Source: an uncultured Jannaschia sp. (lineage in GTDB: Bacteria > Pseudomonadota > Alphaproteobacteria > Rhodobacterales > Rhodobacteraceae). Taken from it: DNA of 45,000 bases. Positions 7,299-17,438 of the stretch are shown here, piece after piece. The stretch covers positions 1 through 45,000 of the forward strand of contig NZ_CANLTR010000022.1 in assembly GCF_947494055.1 (NCBI RefSeq), read 5' to 3'. Under the pieces are notes generated by a model. That model was not told the DNA's origin. It was given only the letters and a program-made list of their open reading frames with translations, and made no database searches. Within the stretch, counting starts at the first letter, position 1, and each line of letters begins with the position of its first letter. The position numbers and the translations under genes are program-made.

Positions 7299-9356
7299 TC
7301 ATTCCTGCCGCAGGATTTCGAGGAAGGCGTCGCCGAACCGCTCGGCATGGCGCGTGCCGAGGATCCGGGCGATGTCGTCCGCATCGGGCCGGGCGCGGGC
7401 GACCTTGGCGAGCTGCGACGAGGAGCAGGACATCGGCTTCTCCAGCCCCGTCGCCCCCCGCGCGAGGTCGTTCTGCACCGACAATAGCCGGTCGTAGACC
7501 GCCGCCTCGCCGCGCCCGGCGAGCTTGCGGCGCGCGGGGTGAACCTCGTCCGGCGTCTCGCCGGTGATCACCGCGAGGAAGTCCGCCCCGTAGCGTTCGA
7601 GCTTGGTCGCGCCGACGCCCGAGATCCGCGCCATCGCGTCGAGCGTGTCGGGGCGCGTCTCGGCCATCTCGATCAGGGTACGATCGGTGAAGACCACATA
7701 GGCCGGCACGCCCTGCCGTTCGGCCAGGGCGCGGCGCTTGGCCTTGAGGGCCGACAGGAGCGGCGCGTCCTCCTCGGCGACGAGTTGCTTGACGGCGGGG
7801 CGGCGCTCGGCCCGGCGGATCGTGTCGCGACGGAGCGTGACCTCGGCCTCGCCGCGCAGGATCGGGCGGGCGGGCTCGGTCATGCGAAGCGCGCCATGCC
7901 GCGCGGGGTCGGGGCGCACGAGGTCGAGGCCCATCATCTGTCGGAAGATCGCCTGCCACTGGGGTTTGGCCACGTCGGACCCCACGCCCCAGGTCGGCAG
8001 GCTCTCGTGGCCGAAGCGGCGGGTCTTGTCGGTTTCCGTCCCGGTCAGCACGTCGATCAGGTGGCCGGTGCCGAACCGCTCCTCGGTCCGCAGCATCGCC
8101 GACAGCGCCTTGCGGACTTCCGTCGTGGCATCGAAGAGCTCGGGCGGATCGGCGCAGAGGTCGCAATTTCCGCAGGGCTCGGTCGCCTCGCCGAAATAGC
8201 GAAGTAGCGTCACGCGGCGGCAGACCTGCGCCTCCGCCAGCCCCAGAAGCGCGTTCAGCCTGCCGTGATCTGCGGCCTTCATCTCCGGCGGGGCCAGCCC
8301 CTCGTCGACCTGCTGGCGGCGGTAGCGGATGTCGTCGGCCCCGAACAGCGTCAGCGTGTCGGCCGGCGCCCCGTCGCGGCCCGCGCGGCCGATCTCCTGG
8401 TAATAGGCCTCGATCGATTTCGGCAGGTCGGCATGGGCGACCCAACGGATGTCGGGCTTGTCGATCCCCATGCCGAAGGCCACCGTGGCGACGACGATCA
8501 GCCCGTCCTCGCGCTGGAACCGCGTCTCGACCAACCGGCGGTCGTCGGCCTCCATGCCCCCGTGGTAATGGCAGGCGGCGTGGCCGTCGTCGCGCAGCGC
8601 CTTGGCGAGCGCCTCGGTCTTCGCACGGGTGCCGCAATAGACGATGCCGGACTGGCCCTTCCGCGCGGCGGCGAAGGACAGGATCTGCCGGCGCGGCCCG
8701 TCCTTCGGCTGGAACGCGAGCGCGATGTTCGGGCGGTCGAATCCGTGGAGGAAGGTCTCGGGCGTCCCGTCGAAAAGCCGGGCGGCGATCTCCGCCCGCG
8801 TCTCGGCATCCGCGGTCGCGGTGAAGGCGGCGAGCGGCACGCCGAGCGTCCGGCGCAACTCGCCGATGCGAAGATAGTCGGGGCGGAAGTCGTGGCCCCA
8901 CTGGCTCACGCAATGCGCCTCGTCCACGGCGATGAGCCGGGTGTCGGCGCGCTTCAGCATCCGCTCCGTCGCGGTGGAGGCGAGGCGTTCCGGCGCGATG
9001 TAGAGGAGCTTCAGCCGGCCATCCTCGATCGCCTGCCAGACGGTTTCCGTCTCCTCCTCGGTATTGCCGGAGGTGAGCGCCCCGGCGCAGACGCCCGCCG
9101 CCTGCAGCGCCCGGACCTGATCGCGCATCAGCGCGATGAGCGGGGAGATCACCACGGTGAGACCCGGGCGGCAGATCGCCGGCAGCTGGTAGCAGAGCGA
9201 CTTGCCGCCGCCCGTGGGCATGATCGCGAGTACGTCACGCCCCGCCATCACGGCCTCGACGATCTCCGCCTGTCCGGGGCGGAAGGCGTCGAACCCGAAG
9301 ACGGATTTGAGGAGGTCGACGGGCGCGGCCGCGACGGGAGTGCTTTCGTCCTGCAT
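7299..9356 (-). CDS. recQ: ATP-dependent DNA helicase RecQ
   Basis: 685-aa 3'-5' superfamily 2 helicase used in recombination and replication-fork repair. In order: Walker A TGGGKS at 48-53, DEAH box 145-148 in VDEAHCVSQWGHDFRPDY, and the second RecA-like domain with FGMGIDKPDIRWV and QEIGRAGRDG. Then the zinc-binding RQC region (CRRVTLLRYFG ... CGNCDLC), a winged helix, an HRDC domain (about residues 530-590), and a further HRDC-like C-terminal segment. An ATG at 9374 would add six residues (MWDFAR) and neither start has a strong ribosome site. A 6-bp stem (9394-9399 with 9403-9408) lies in its leader. Divergent from the TRAP receptor gene. Confidence 0.95.
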   Translation of the reverse strand: MQDESTPVAAAPVDLLKSVFGFDAFRPGQAEIVEAVMAGRDVLAIMPTGGGKSLCYQLPAICRPGLTVVISPLIALMRDQVRALQAAGVCAGALTSGNTEEETETVWQAIEDGRLKLLYIAPERLASTATERMLKRADTRLIAVDEAHCVSQWGHDFRPDYLRIGELRRTLGVPLAAFTATADAETRAEIAARLFDGTPETFLHGFDRPNIALAFQPKDGPRRQILSFAAARKGQSGIVYCGTRAKTEALAKALRDDGHAACHYHGGMEADDRRLVETRFQREDGLIVVATVAFGMGIDKPDIRWVAHADLPKSIEAYYQEIGRAGRDGAPADTLTLFGADDIRYRRQQVDEGLAPPEMKAADHGRLNALLGLAEAQVCRRVTLLRYFGEATEPCGNCDLCADPPELFDATTEVRKALSAMLRTEERFGTGHLIDVLTGTETDKTRRFGHESLPTWGVGSDVAKPQWQAIFRQMMGLDLVRPDPARHGALRMTEPARPILRGEAEVTLRRDTIRRAERRPAVKQLVAEEDAPLLSALKAKRRALAERQGVPAYVVFTDRTLIEMAETRPDTLDAMARISGVGATKLERYGADFLAVITGETPDEVHPARRKLAGRGEAAVYDRLLSVQNDLARGATGLEKPMSCSSSQLAKVARARPDADDIARILGTRHAERFGDAFLEILRQE

Positions 9357-9487
9357 TCGGGCGAAATCCCACATGGCTTCGCGCGGGACAAGGGGGCGGA
9401 CGCCGCCCTCGGAGACCCGGCGCCCTTGGCACGAGCAAGACCTCGTGATAGCCGAGACACCCTGTCGCAACATATGGGGACGCGCCC

Positions 9488-10507
9488 ATGTCGCTTCTTC
9501 GGTCAACCCTGCTGGTGCTGGTCCTTGCCGCCCCGGCCGCGGCGCAGGAGGTCACGCTCCGGTTCCAGCATTTCGTGAACCCGGCCTCGGCCAATCCGAC
9601 CTACTTCATGCAGCCCTGGGCCGACGCCATCGAGGCGCAATCCGACGGACGGATCGCGGTCGAGATCTACCCGTTCATGCAGCTCGGCGGCTCGGCGGCG
9701 AACATGTACGACCTGATCGCGGACGGCGCGGTCGACGGCGGCTGGGTCATTCCCGGCTACCAGCCCGGCCGCTTCCCCGAGGCGGAGGCGCTGGAGCTGC
9801 CCTTCATGACGCCGAAATCGGCGGAGGCGGCCTCGGTCGCGGCGTGGGCGTTCACGCAGGACCACCTGATGGACGATTTCGCGGATGTCCACGTGATCGC
9901 CGCGCACATGCACGGGCCGGGGCTCGTCCACCTGAAGGGCGACGCGCCGGAAAGCGTGGGCGATTTCCGCGGCCTCAACCTGCGCGGGCCGACCCGGATG
10001 GGCACGCTGCTTCTGGACGAGCTCGGCGCGAACCCGATCGGCATGCCGGTCCCGGCCTTCCCGGAAGCGCTGGCGAAGGGCGTGCTCGACGGGGGGCTGA
10101 TCACGTGGGAGCAATCGCCGTCGCTGAAGCTCGACGAGCTGGTCGACAGCCACACGGACGTCGCGGGCGAGGACGCGCTCTACAACCTCTATTTCCTCTG
10201 GGCGATGAACAAGGACGTCTACGAGGGCCTGCCCGACGATCTGCGCGCGGTGATCGACGCCAATTCCGGTGCGATGGCGGCGGCCTGGGCGGGGCGGGCG
10301 CATGATACGGGCGATGCCCTGGGGCGTGAGATCATGGCGGCGTCGGGCAACCAGATCGCGGAGCTTTCGCCGGAGGTGACGGCGGAGATCCGGGCGCTGG
10401 GAGACGCGGTACGGGACGCGTGGATCGCGGAGATGGACGCCAAGGGCTTCGACGGCGCGGCGCTGGTCGAGGATGCCGGGGCGGCGATGGCGGCGGCAGC
10501 GCAGTAG
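9488..10507 (+). CDS. TRAP transporter substrate-binding protein (DctP family)
   Basis: 339-aa periplasmic protein with a clear Sec signal peptide: residues 1-20, a hydrophobic core then APAAAQ. The mature part follows the DctP family pattern: LRFQHFVNPASANPTYFMQP, YPFMQLGGSAANMYDLIADG, GLNLRGPTRMG with the conserved arginine that usually binds the substrate carboxylate, and WAMNKDVYEGLPDDLR. Such proteins deliver organic acids to a DctQ-DctM permease driven by sodium. No dctQ or dctM gene is in the window on either side, so this is an orphan receptor locally. Ligand unknown. The start at 9488 is preceded by GGGGAC. Confidence 0.92.
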   Translation: MSLLRSTLLVLVLAAPAAAQEVTLRFQHFVNPASANPTYFMQPWADAIEAQSDGRIAVEIYPFMQLGGSAANMYDLIADGAVDGGWVIPGYQPGRFPEAEALELPFMTPKSAEAASVAAWAFTQDHLMDDFADVHVIAAHMHGPGLVHLKGDAPESVGDFRGLNLRGPTRMGTLLLDELGANPIGMPVPAFPEALAKGVLDGGLITWEQSPSLKLDELVDSHTDVAGEDALYNLYFLWAMNKDVYEGLPDDLRAVIDANSGAMAAAWAGRAHDTGDALGREIMAASGNQIAELSPEVTAEIRALGDAVRDAWIAEMDAKGFDGAALVEDAGAAMAAAAQ

Positions 10508-10583
10508 CCTTCCGCGTTTTTCCGACTTGCCGCCCGGGCGAGAGGTTCGTGCTGTCCACTTTGGAAGGAGGGCGTGATGTCCG

Positions 10584-11126
10584 TCACGCCCGCGCGAGCG
10601 TCACGACCGTGTCGCCGTAACGGCGCTGGTCCAGGACGGTCAGCCCCTCGGTGACCGGCGGTCGCCCCTCCTCCCAGACGATCAGTGCCCCCGGTGCGAT
10701 CCAGCCTTCGGCACGCAGCGCGGCCATCGCCGCCTCGCCCAGTCCCTGTCCGTAGGGCGGATCGAGAAACACGAGGTCATGCGGGGCGCCGGGCCCCGGG
10801 CGACGGGCGTCGCGGGCGACGATCCGTGCGTCGGCCTGCAGGAGCGCCACGTTCTCCCGCAACAGGACCAGCGAAGCCCGTCCCCATTCGAGGAAGGTCG
10901 CCCGCGCCGCCCCCCGGCTCAGCGCCTCGAGCCCCAGCGCGCCGGTCCCGGCGAAGACGTCGAGCACCGCCGTTCCGTCCAGCGCCTCCGCGTATCCCCC
11001 GTTCAGCAGCAGGTTGAAGATCGATTCCCGCACCCGATCCGTCGTGGGCCGCAGATGCGCCGCCGCGTCGCCCTTTCCGACCGAGGCGAGTCGCCGCCCG
11101 CGCCAGCGCCCTCCGACGATCCTCAC
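10584..11126 (-). CDS. rsmD: 16S rRNA (guanine(966)-N(2))-methyltransferase
   Basis: 180-aa SAM-dependent methyltransferase that modifies G966 of 16S rRNA in the 30S subunit. The N-terminus RIVGGRWRGRRL, the SAM motif DVFAGTGALGLEAL at about 56-69 and the catalytic DPPY at 122-125 are all diagnostic. I chose the GTG at 11126 because the family starts almost exactly at MRIVGG. An ATG at 11177 would add 17 residues with no family support. It is divergent from the peroxiredoxin gene and convergent with the TRAP receptor gene. Confidence 0.92.
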   Translation of the reverse strand: MRIVGGRWRGRRLASVGKGDAAAHLRPTTDRVRESIFNLLLNGGYAEALDGTAVLDVFAGTGALGLEALSRGAARATFLEWGRASLVLLRENVALLQADARIVARDARRPGPGAPHDLVFLDPPYGQGLGEAAMAALRAEGWIAPGALIVWEEGRPPVTEGLTVLDQRRYGDTVVTLARA

Positions 11127-11280
11127 CTGCTGCGCCCCATAGGCGACGGTCGCGGCGTCGCGATCCGCGCGTCGCATCCGGGGTCGTTCACGATAAAAGC
11201 CATGGCGTCTCCACTGGAGCCTGCGGCTTCGACAGCTATAACTCGGCCACACGCGTTGCAAACCCCCGAGGAGTCCGACC

Positions 11281-11769
11281 ATGTCCATCACCACCGGCGA
11301 CAAGCTGCCCGAAGCCGACCTCCTGCGCATCGGGGCGGACGGCCCCGAGACGGTTCCGCTCCGCGACCTCGCCGCGAGCGGCAAGGTCGCGCTTTTCGGC
11401 GTTCCGGGCGCCTTCACCGGGACCTGCACCACCGCGCACATGCCGAGCTTCGTGCGCAACAAGGACGCTTTCGCCGAGAAGGGCGTCGACACGATCATCT
11501 GCGTCGCGGTCAACGACCCGTTCGTGATGAAGGCCTGGGGCGAGCAGACCGGCGCGGCCGAGGCGGGGCTGCACCTGCTGGCCGATGCGGACGGCGCCTT
11601 CACGCGGGATCTAGGATTGCAGTTCGACGCGCCCGCCGCCGGCTTCCACGGCCGGTCCCGGCGCTATTCCATGCTGGTCGAGGACGGCGTCATCAAGGCG
11701 CTGCATGTCGAGGATTCGCCGGGCACCTGCTCCGCCTCGGCCGGCGAGGCGCTGCTCGAGGACGTCTGA
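11281..11769 (+). CDS. peroxiredoxin (Prx5-type)
   Basis: 162-aa thiol peroxidase of the Prx5 / redoxin group that reduces hydrogen peroxide or alkyl hydroperoxides. The peroxidatic cysteine is C49 in PGAFTGTCT, with the family's T/S and R partners. Further cysteines are C74 and C150; C150 in SPGTCSAS occupies the usual position of the resolving cysteine. There is no signal peptide, so it is cytoplasmic. The start at 11281 is preceded by the ribosome site GAGGAG (11267-11272). Its reductant is likely thioredoxin or glutaredoxin/glutathione; which one is not shown. It is followed 64 bp downstream by the arginase gene. Confidence 0.93.
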   Translation: MSITTGDKLPEADLLRIGADGPETVPLRDLAASGKVALFGVPGAFTGTCTTAHMPSFVRNKDAFAEKGVDTIICVAVNDPFVMKAWGEQTGAAEAGLHLLADADGAFTRDLGLQFDAPAAGFHGRSRRYSMLVEDGVIKALHVEDSPGTCSASAGEALLEDV

Positions 11770-11833
11770 CCACGGGGTTCGCGCCGGCCGACCATTCGTG
11801 TCATCAGGGACGCGAACGGCATTCGGAGGCCCC

Positions 11834-12763
11834 ATGACCCGACCCATCACCCTGATCGGCGCGCCGGTGCAGACCGGCGCGTGGCGGCGCGGCTGCCTCA
11901 TGGGGCCGGACGCGCTGCGCACCGCCGGGCTCGGCCGCGCGCTGCGAGAGCTCGGTCACGAGGTGCGCGACCTGGGCAACCTTGCGGCCGAGGAGATGCA
12001 GGTCCCGCCGGCGCCCAACCCCGCAATACGCGACCTCGACCTTTGCGCCGGCTGGGTCGCGGCGCTGCAGGCGGGGGCGGGGGCGCTCGACGCCGAGACA
12101 TTCCCGATCTTCATGGGCGGCGATCACCTGATGGCCGCGGGCACCGTGCCCGGAATGGCGCGTCGCGCCGAGGCGGCTGGGCGGCCGTTCTTCGTGCTCT
12201 GGCTCGACGCCCATTCCGACATCCACGATCTGGAGAGCACCGAGAGCGGCAACCTGCACGGCACGCCGGTCGCCTACTTCACCGGACGGGCCGACTTCAC
12301 GCCGCACTTTCCGGCACCGGTCGCCACGGTGGACCCGGGCAACATCTGCATGATCGGCCTGCGCTCCGTCGATCCGCACGAGAAGCAGGCGCTGAACGCG
12401 GCCGGGATCGACGTGGCCGACATGCGCGCCATCGACGAGCACGGCATCGCCACGCCGCTGCGCGTCTTCCTCGAACGGGTCGCGGCGGCGGAGGGGCATC
12501 TGCACGTGAGCTTCGACATCGACTTCCTCGATCCCGGCATCGCGCCCGCGGTCGGCACCACGGTCCCGGGCGGCGCGACCTTCCGGGAGGCGCATCTGGT
12601 GATGGAATGGCTCCACGATTCCGGCCTCGTCACCTCCCTCGACATCGCCGAGCTCAACCCGTTCATGGACGAGCGCGGGCGCACGGCGACGCTGATGGTG
12701 GATCTCGTCGCCTCGCTCTTCGGCAAGGCCGTGCTCGACCGGCCGACGCGGGCGCGGACATGA
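11834..12763 (+). CDS. rocF: arginase
   Basis: 309-aa manganese ureohydrolase converting arginine to ornithine and urea. Metal ligands are seen as H98 in GGDHLMA, D125/H127/D129 with H131 in DAHSDIH, and D228/D230 in FDIDFLDP. The glycine-rich N-terminus LIGAPVQTGAWRRGCLMGP is typical. Agmatinase and formiminoglutamase share the fold, but the SGNLHGTP loop and the ornithine cyclodeaminase gene directly downstream favour arginase. The start at 11834 follows GGAGG at a good spacing. The stop overlaps the ocd start (ATGA, 12760-12763). Urease genes are not in the window, so the fate of urea is not shown. Confidence 0.93.
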   Translation: MTRPITLIGAPVQTGAWRRGCLMGPDALRTAGLGRALRELGHEVRDLGNLAAEEMQVPPAPNPAIRDLDLCAGWVAALQAGAGALDAETFPIFMGGDHLMAAGTVPGMARRAEAAGRPFFVLWLDAHSDIHDLESTESGNLHGTPVAYFTGRADFTPHFPAPVATVDPGNICMIGLRSVDPHEKQALNAAGIDVADMRAIDEHGIATPLRVFLERVAAAEGHLHVSFDIDFLDPGIAPAVGTTVPGGATFREAHLVMEWLHDSGLVTSLDIAELNPFMDERGRTATLMVDLVASLFGKAVLDRPTRART

Positions 12764-13824
12764 GGGTCGCGCCGCACGACCTCGCCCCGTCCGAGCTGGC
12801 GTTCGTGCCCTTCGTCTCGGTCGAGAACATGATGCGGATCGTCCACGACGCGGGCGTGGCCGAGACCATCGCCGCCATCGCCGACCGGATCGAGGCGGAC
12901 TTCCTGCGCTGGGAGAGCTTCGACAAGACCCCGCGGGTCGCCGCCCACAGCGAGGAGGGGGTGATCGAGCTGATGCCGACCTCGGACGGCGAGTTCTACG
13001 GCTTCAAATACGTGAACGGCCATCCCGCCAACATGGCCCGCGGCTTCCAGACGGTGACGGCCTTCGGCGTGCTGGCCCGCGTCGACAACGGCTATCCGGT
13101 GCTCCTGTCGGAGATGACGGTGCTGACCGCGCTGCGCACCGCCGCCGCCTCGGTCGTGGCCGCGCGGCACCTCGCGCCGGAGGACGCGCGCGTGATGGCG
13201 ATGATCGGCAACGGCGCGCAATGCGAGTTCCAGGCGCTGGGCTTCCGTCACTGCCTCGGGATCGAGGAGGTGCGGCTTTACGACATCGACCCGGCCGCGA
13301 CCGCGAAGGCGGCGCGTAATCTCGCCGGAACCGGCCTGACGGTCACGTCCTGCGACAGCGCGGAGGCGGCGATGGAGGGCGCGCAGATCGTCACCACCTG
13401 CACCGCCGACAAGAAGCAGGCGACGATCCTGACCGACAACATGGTCGGCGCGGGCGTGCACCTGAACGCGATCGGCGGCGATTGCCCGGGCAAGACCGAA
13501 CTGCACCGCGACATCCTGCTGCGCTCGGACATCTTCGTGGAATATCCGCCGCAGACGCGGGTGGAGGGAGAGATCCAGCAACTCGACCCCGACCATCCGG
13601 TGACCGAGCTCTGGCAGGTGATCGCGGGGAAGGCGCCGGGCCGGACGGGGCGGGACCGGATCACCCTGTTCGACAGCGTGGGCTTCGCGACCGAGGATTT
13701 CAGCGCGCTGCGCCATATCCACGCGGAGGCGCTGCGGACCGGGCATTACGTCGATCTCGACATGCTGGCCGATCCCGACGACCCGCGCGACCTCTTCGGA
13801 ATGCTCGCGCGGGCGAAGGGCTGA
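12760..13824 (+). CDS. ocd: ornithine cyclodeaminase
   Basis: 354-aa NAD-dependent enzyme of the OCD / mu-crystallin family that converts ornithine directly to proline and ammonium. The ornithine-binding segment FYGFKYVNGHPAN is at about 79-91, the Rossmann glycine motif MIGNGAQ at 148-154, and the catalytic aspartate motif GGDCPGKTEL at about 235-244, exactly as in bona fide OCD. Its length matches the long OCD subgroup (about 350 aa). It is translationally coupled to arginase, giving a two-step arginine-to-proline route. It ends 3 bp before the convergent mscS gene with no terminator seen. Confidence 0.95.
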   Translation: MRVAPHDLAPSELAFVPFVSVENMMRIVHDAGVAETIAAIADRIEADFLRWESFDKTPRVAAHSEEGVIELMPTSDGEFYGFKYVNGHPANMARGFQTVTAFGVLARVDNGYPVLLSEMTVLTALRTAAASVVAARHLAPEDARVMAMIGNGAQCEFQALGFRHCLGIEEVRLYDIDPAATAKAARNLAGTGLTVTSCDSAEAAMEGAQIVTTCTADKKQATILTDNMVGAGVHLNAIGGDCPGKTELHRDILLRSDIFVEYPPQTRVEGEIQQLDPDHPVTELWQVIAGKAPGRTGRDRITLFDSVGFATEDFSALRHIHAEALRTGHYVDLDMLADPDDPRDLFGMLARAKG

Positions 13825-13826
13825 GG

Positions 13827-14675
13827 TCAGTCCTCGCGGATGACGTGGACGGAGCGCTGCGGGAAGGGGATCTCGATGCCGGCGGCGTCGAGGGCCTGCT
13901 TCACCTCGCGGTTCATGTCCTTCCAGAACCCGAAGAACTCGGTTCGGGGAACCCAGGCGCGGACCAGGAAATCGACGCTGGAGGCGTTCAGTGCGTCGAC
14001 CTTGATGGTGGGCTCCGTGTCGCCCATAAAGCGCGGATCGGCGGTGATCGTGTCGCGGATCACCTGCTCCGTCAGGCCGAGATCGGCGCCGTAGCCGACG
14101 CCGAACACCCATTCCGCCTGCCGGGTGTCGTAGGCCGAGTAGTTCGTGATCGTGTTGCCCCAGACTTCCGAGTTCGGAATGATGATCTGGACATTGCCGA
14201 TGCTGGCCAGCTCGGTGAAGTTCAGGTTGATGGCCTTCACGGTCCCGCTCTCGCCGTTGATCGTCACGTAATCGCCGACCTTGAGCGGGCGGAAGAAGAT
14301 GAGCATCACGCCCGCCGCCACGTTCGACAGCGTTCCCTGAAGCGCCAGGCCGATGGCGAGGCCGGCCGCACCGATCACCGCGACGAGCGAGGTCGTCTGG
14401 ATGCCGAACGTGTTGAGCACGATCAGGAAGCACAGGCCCAGGATCGCGTAGCGGGCGAGGTTGGCGAGGAAGTCGAACAGCGTGTCGTCGAGCCTGGCGT
14501 GACGCTTGGACAGCGCCTCGATCCGCCGGGCGACCCAGCCTGAGATCACGAAACCGGCGATGATGACGAGGACGGCCGAAAGCAGGCTCCCGAAGATCGC
14601 CACCAGGAACTCCAGCGACACGAAATCGCCGAGCGTGCGTCCGTCGTAGATCGGGGCGTCGAGCAGGTCGTCCAT
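13827..14675 (-). CDS. small-conductance mechanosensitive channel (MscS family)
   Basis: 282-aa inner-membrane channel. Three N-terminal transmembrane helices lie at about 22-46, 70-90 and 92-122. The pore-lining third helix contains the AAGLAIGLALQGTLSNVAAG pattern of small glycine/alanine residues. The MscS beta domain (FFRPLKVGDYVTINGESGTV) and C-terminal alpha-beta domain follow. Length equals E. coli MscS. It acts as a tension-gated release valve during hypo-osmotic shock. It is the last gene of a (-) operon, starting 7 bp after the phhB stop. Confidence 0.95.
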   Translation of the reverse strand: MDDLLDAPIYDGRTLGDFVSLEFLVAIFGSLLSAVLVIIAGFVISGWVARRIEALSKRHARLDDTLFDFLANLARYAILGLCFLIVLNTFGIQTTSLVAVIGAAGLAIGLALQGTLSNVAAGVMLIFFRPLKVGDYVTINGESGTVKAINLNFTELASIGNVQIIIPNSEVWGNTITNYSAYDTRQAEWVFGVGYGADLGLTEQVIRDTITADPRFMGDTEPTIKVDALNASSVDFLVRAWVPRTEFFGFWKDMNREVKQALDAAGIEIPFPQRSVHVIRED

Positions 14676-14682
14676 ATTCGTC

Positions 14683-14921
14683 TCAGGCCAGTTCGTTGAT
14701 CCGCAGGGCGAGGGCGGTATCCCGCTCCGTCAGGCCGCCTGCATCATGCGAGGTCAGCCGGATGTCCACCCGGTTCCAGCTGTTCGACCAGTCCGGGTGG
14801 TGGTTCGCCGCCTCCGCCAGAAGCGCCACGCGCGACATGAAGGCCCAGGCCTCCGAGAAGTTGCGGAGCTTGAACCGGCGTTCGATGCCGCCGTCGCGTT
14901 CGGTCCAGCCGTCGGGTATGG

Positions 14922-14925
<4 letters not shown>
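14683..14925 (-). CDS. phhB: pterin-4a-carbinolamine dehydratase
   Basis: 80-aa protein of the PCD/DCoH family, which dehydrates 4a-hydroxytetrahydrobiopterin during pterin recycling by aromatic amino acid hydroxylases. The active-site motif NHHPDW is at 41-46, followed by the [17 protein letters not shown] signature (53-69). It is shorter at the N-terminus than many members (about 95-110 aa) but retains the core. The start overlaps the upstream GNAT-like stop by four bases. No phenylalanine hydroxylase gene is in the window; the family is also linked to molybdopterin metabolism in some bacteria. Confidence 0.92.
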
Positions 14926-16125
<1,200 letters not shown>

Positions 16126-16133
<8 letters not shown>

Positions 16134-16911
16134 GGGGGACAGGTGGGGCCATCCCGGGCTCGGGCAAGTAGCCCTCGAAGGTCACGCCGTCGGCAATCCG
16201 CCGCACCATGGCCTCCTGCGCGGCCGAGCGGACGGTCCAGCACAGGACCGGCAGGCCGGCGGCCTTGATCTCCGCGATGCGCGGCATGTCGAGCGCCTCG
16301 GCCTCGTGGCTGACGAAGCCGGCGCCGACGCGGTCCAGATCGGGGATGCCGGCGAGCCGTTCGCGCGTCGCCTCGGTCAGGTGCGGCCATGTCCGGGCGT
16401 GGAAGGCCGCGGTGACGAGGCCGCGCGGCAGATGGGGGGCCTCGTCCTGGAAGCAAGCGACGGAATGCGGGTTGAACGACATCACCGCGACATCGCCGGC
16501 ATAGCCGTCGAGCGCGGCGATCACCGCCCGTTCCAGCGGGCCGACATCCGGCCCCATGTCGCCGTCGCGATCCTTGATCTCGATGAGCAGCGGCACACGG
16601 CCCGCCACGTGATCCAGCACCTCCGCCAGCCGGGGGATGCCATCCCGGCCGCCACGCAGAGGCAGGCGGGACAGGGCGTCGGCTGTCAGGCGGTCCACCG
16701 GGCCGGTCGCGTCGGTCAGCCGGTCGAGCCGGGCGTCGTGGAACGCCATCGGCACGCCGTCGGCGGAGAACTGCGTGTCGAGCTCGATCGCATAGCCACG
16801 CGCCAGCGCCGCCTCGTACGCGGCGATCGAGTTCTCGATCCGCCCCGCGCTCCGGTCGTGCAGGCCGCGATGCGCGATGGGCCTGGTCAGAAAGCCCTGC
16901 GGAAGCCTCAT
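16126..16911 (-). CDS. glycerophosphodiester phosphodiesterase family protein
   Basis: 261-aa TIM-barrel enzyme of the GDPD family that hydrolyses glycerophosphodiesters to glycerol-3-phosphate and an alcohol. Catalytic and metal residues are present: H14-R15 in IAHRGLHD, E26-N27 in ENSIAAY, E43 and D45 in AIELDTQ, and H58-D59 in FHDARLD. There is no signal peptide, so it is probably cytoplasmic. The start at 16911 (MRLPQG) overlaps the ridA-like stop as ATGA. The longer upstream frame is the ridA region read out of frame. Confidence 0.92.
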
Positions 16912-17363
16912 CTCAGGCGGAAGATGCCTTCGATCTCGACCGCGACGCCGAAGGGCAGGTTGGCGCCCACGGCGGAGCGGGAATGCCGCCCGGCCTCGCC
17001 CAAGACCTCCACGAGGAAATCCGACGCGCCGTTCACGACCGCGGGCATGTCGCCGAACTCCGGCGTGCAATTCACGAACCCGGTCAGCTTCACCACGCGG
17101 TCGAGCCGGTCGATGTCGCCGTCGCAGGCCGCGCGGACCTGCGCCAGTAGCGAGATCGCGCAGGCACGCGCGGCGGCCGCGCCGTCCTCGACGCTCATGT
17201 CGGCGCCGAGCCGTCCCTTGATGAGGCCGTCCGCGCCGCTCGACACCTGTCCCGAGACGAAGAGCAGGTCGCCCGAACGCACGCTCGGCACATAATTGGC
17301 GGCGGGCGCGGGCGCGTCGGGCAGGGTGACGCCCATCTGGGACAGTTTCTCGGCAATCGACAT
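16908..17363 (-). CDS. RidA family protein (YjgF/YER057c/UK114-like)
   Basis: 151-aa small trimer-forming protein. RidA proteins hydrolyse reactive enamine/imine intermediates released by PLP enzymes such as threonine dehydratase. The landmarks are LLFVSGQVSSGADG at 33-46, the KLTGFVNC strand and an arginine (R129) in HSRSAVGANLP, near the usual ligand-binding arginine. It is longer than archetypal RidA (about 128 aa) and belongs to the 150-aa subgroup, whose activity is less certain. It is first in the (-) operon running to mscS. A threonine-dehydratase-like gene lies elsewhere in the window (1263-2183). Confidence 0.9.
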   Translation of the reverse strand: MSIAEKLSQMGVTLPDAPAPAANYVPSVRSGDLLFVSGQVSSGADGLIKGRLGADMSVEDGAAAARACAISLLAQVRAACDGDIDRLDRVVKLTGFVNCTPEFGDMPAVVNGASDFLVEVLGEAGRHSRSAVGANLPFGVAVEIEGIFRLR

Positions 17364-17438
17364 GGGACAGGCCTCCGGTTCGGGTCCGGGCCTAGCTGCC
17401 ATGTCCGCCCACCGGTGCCAAGGCGGGCAAACCCGACC

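Noticed and set aside
9405-9487. Sigma-54 promoter (TTGGCACG-like) before the TRAP receptor gene
   Set aside because: The -24-like half is present, but the -12 GC element is missing at the required spacing.
11881-13824. 647-aa open frame as one long fusion protein
   Set aside because: The first half is the arginase gene read in the wrong frame; only the part from 12760 is real (ornithine cyclodeaminase).
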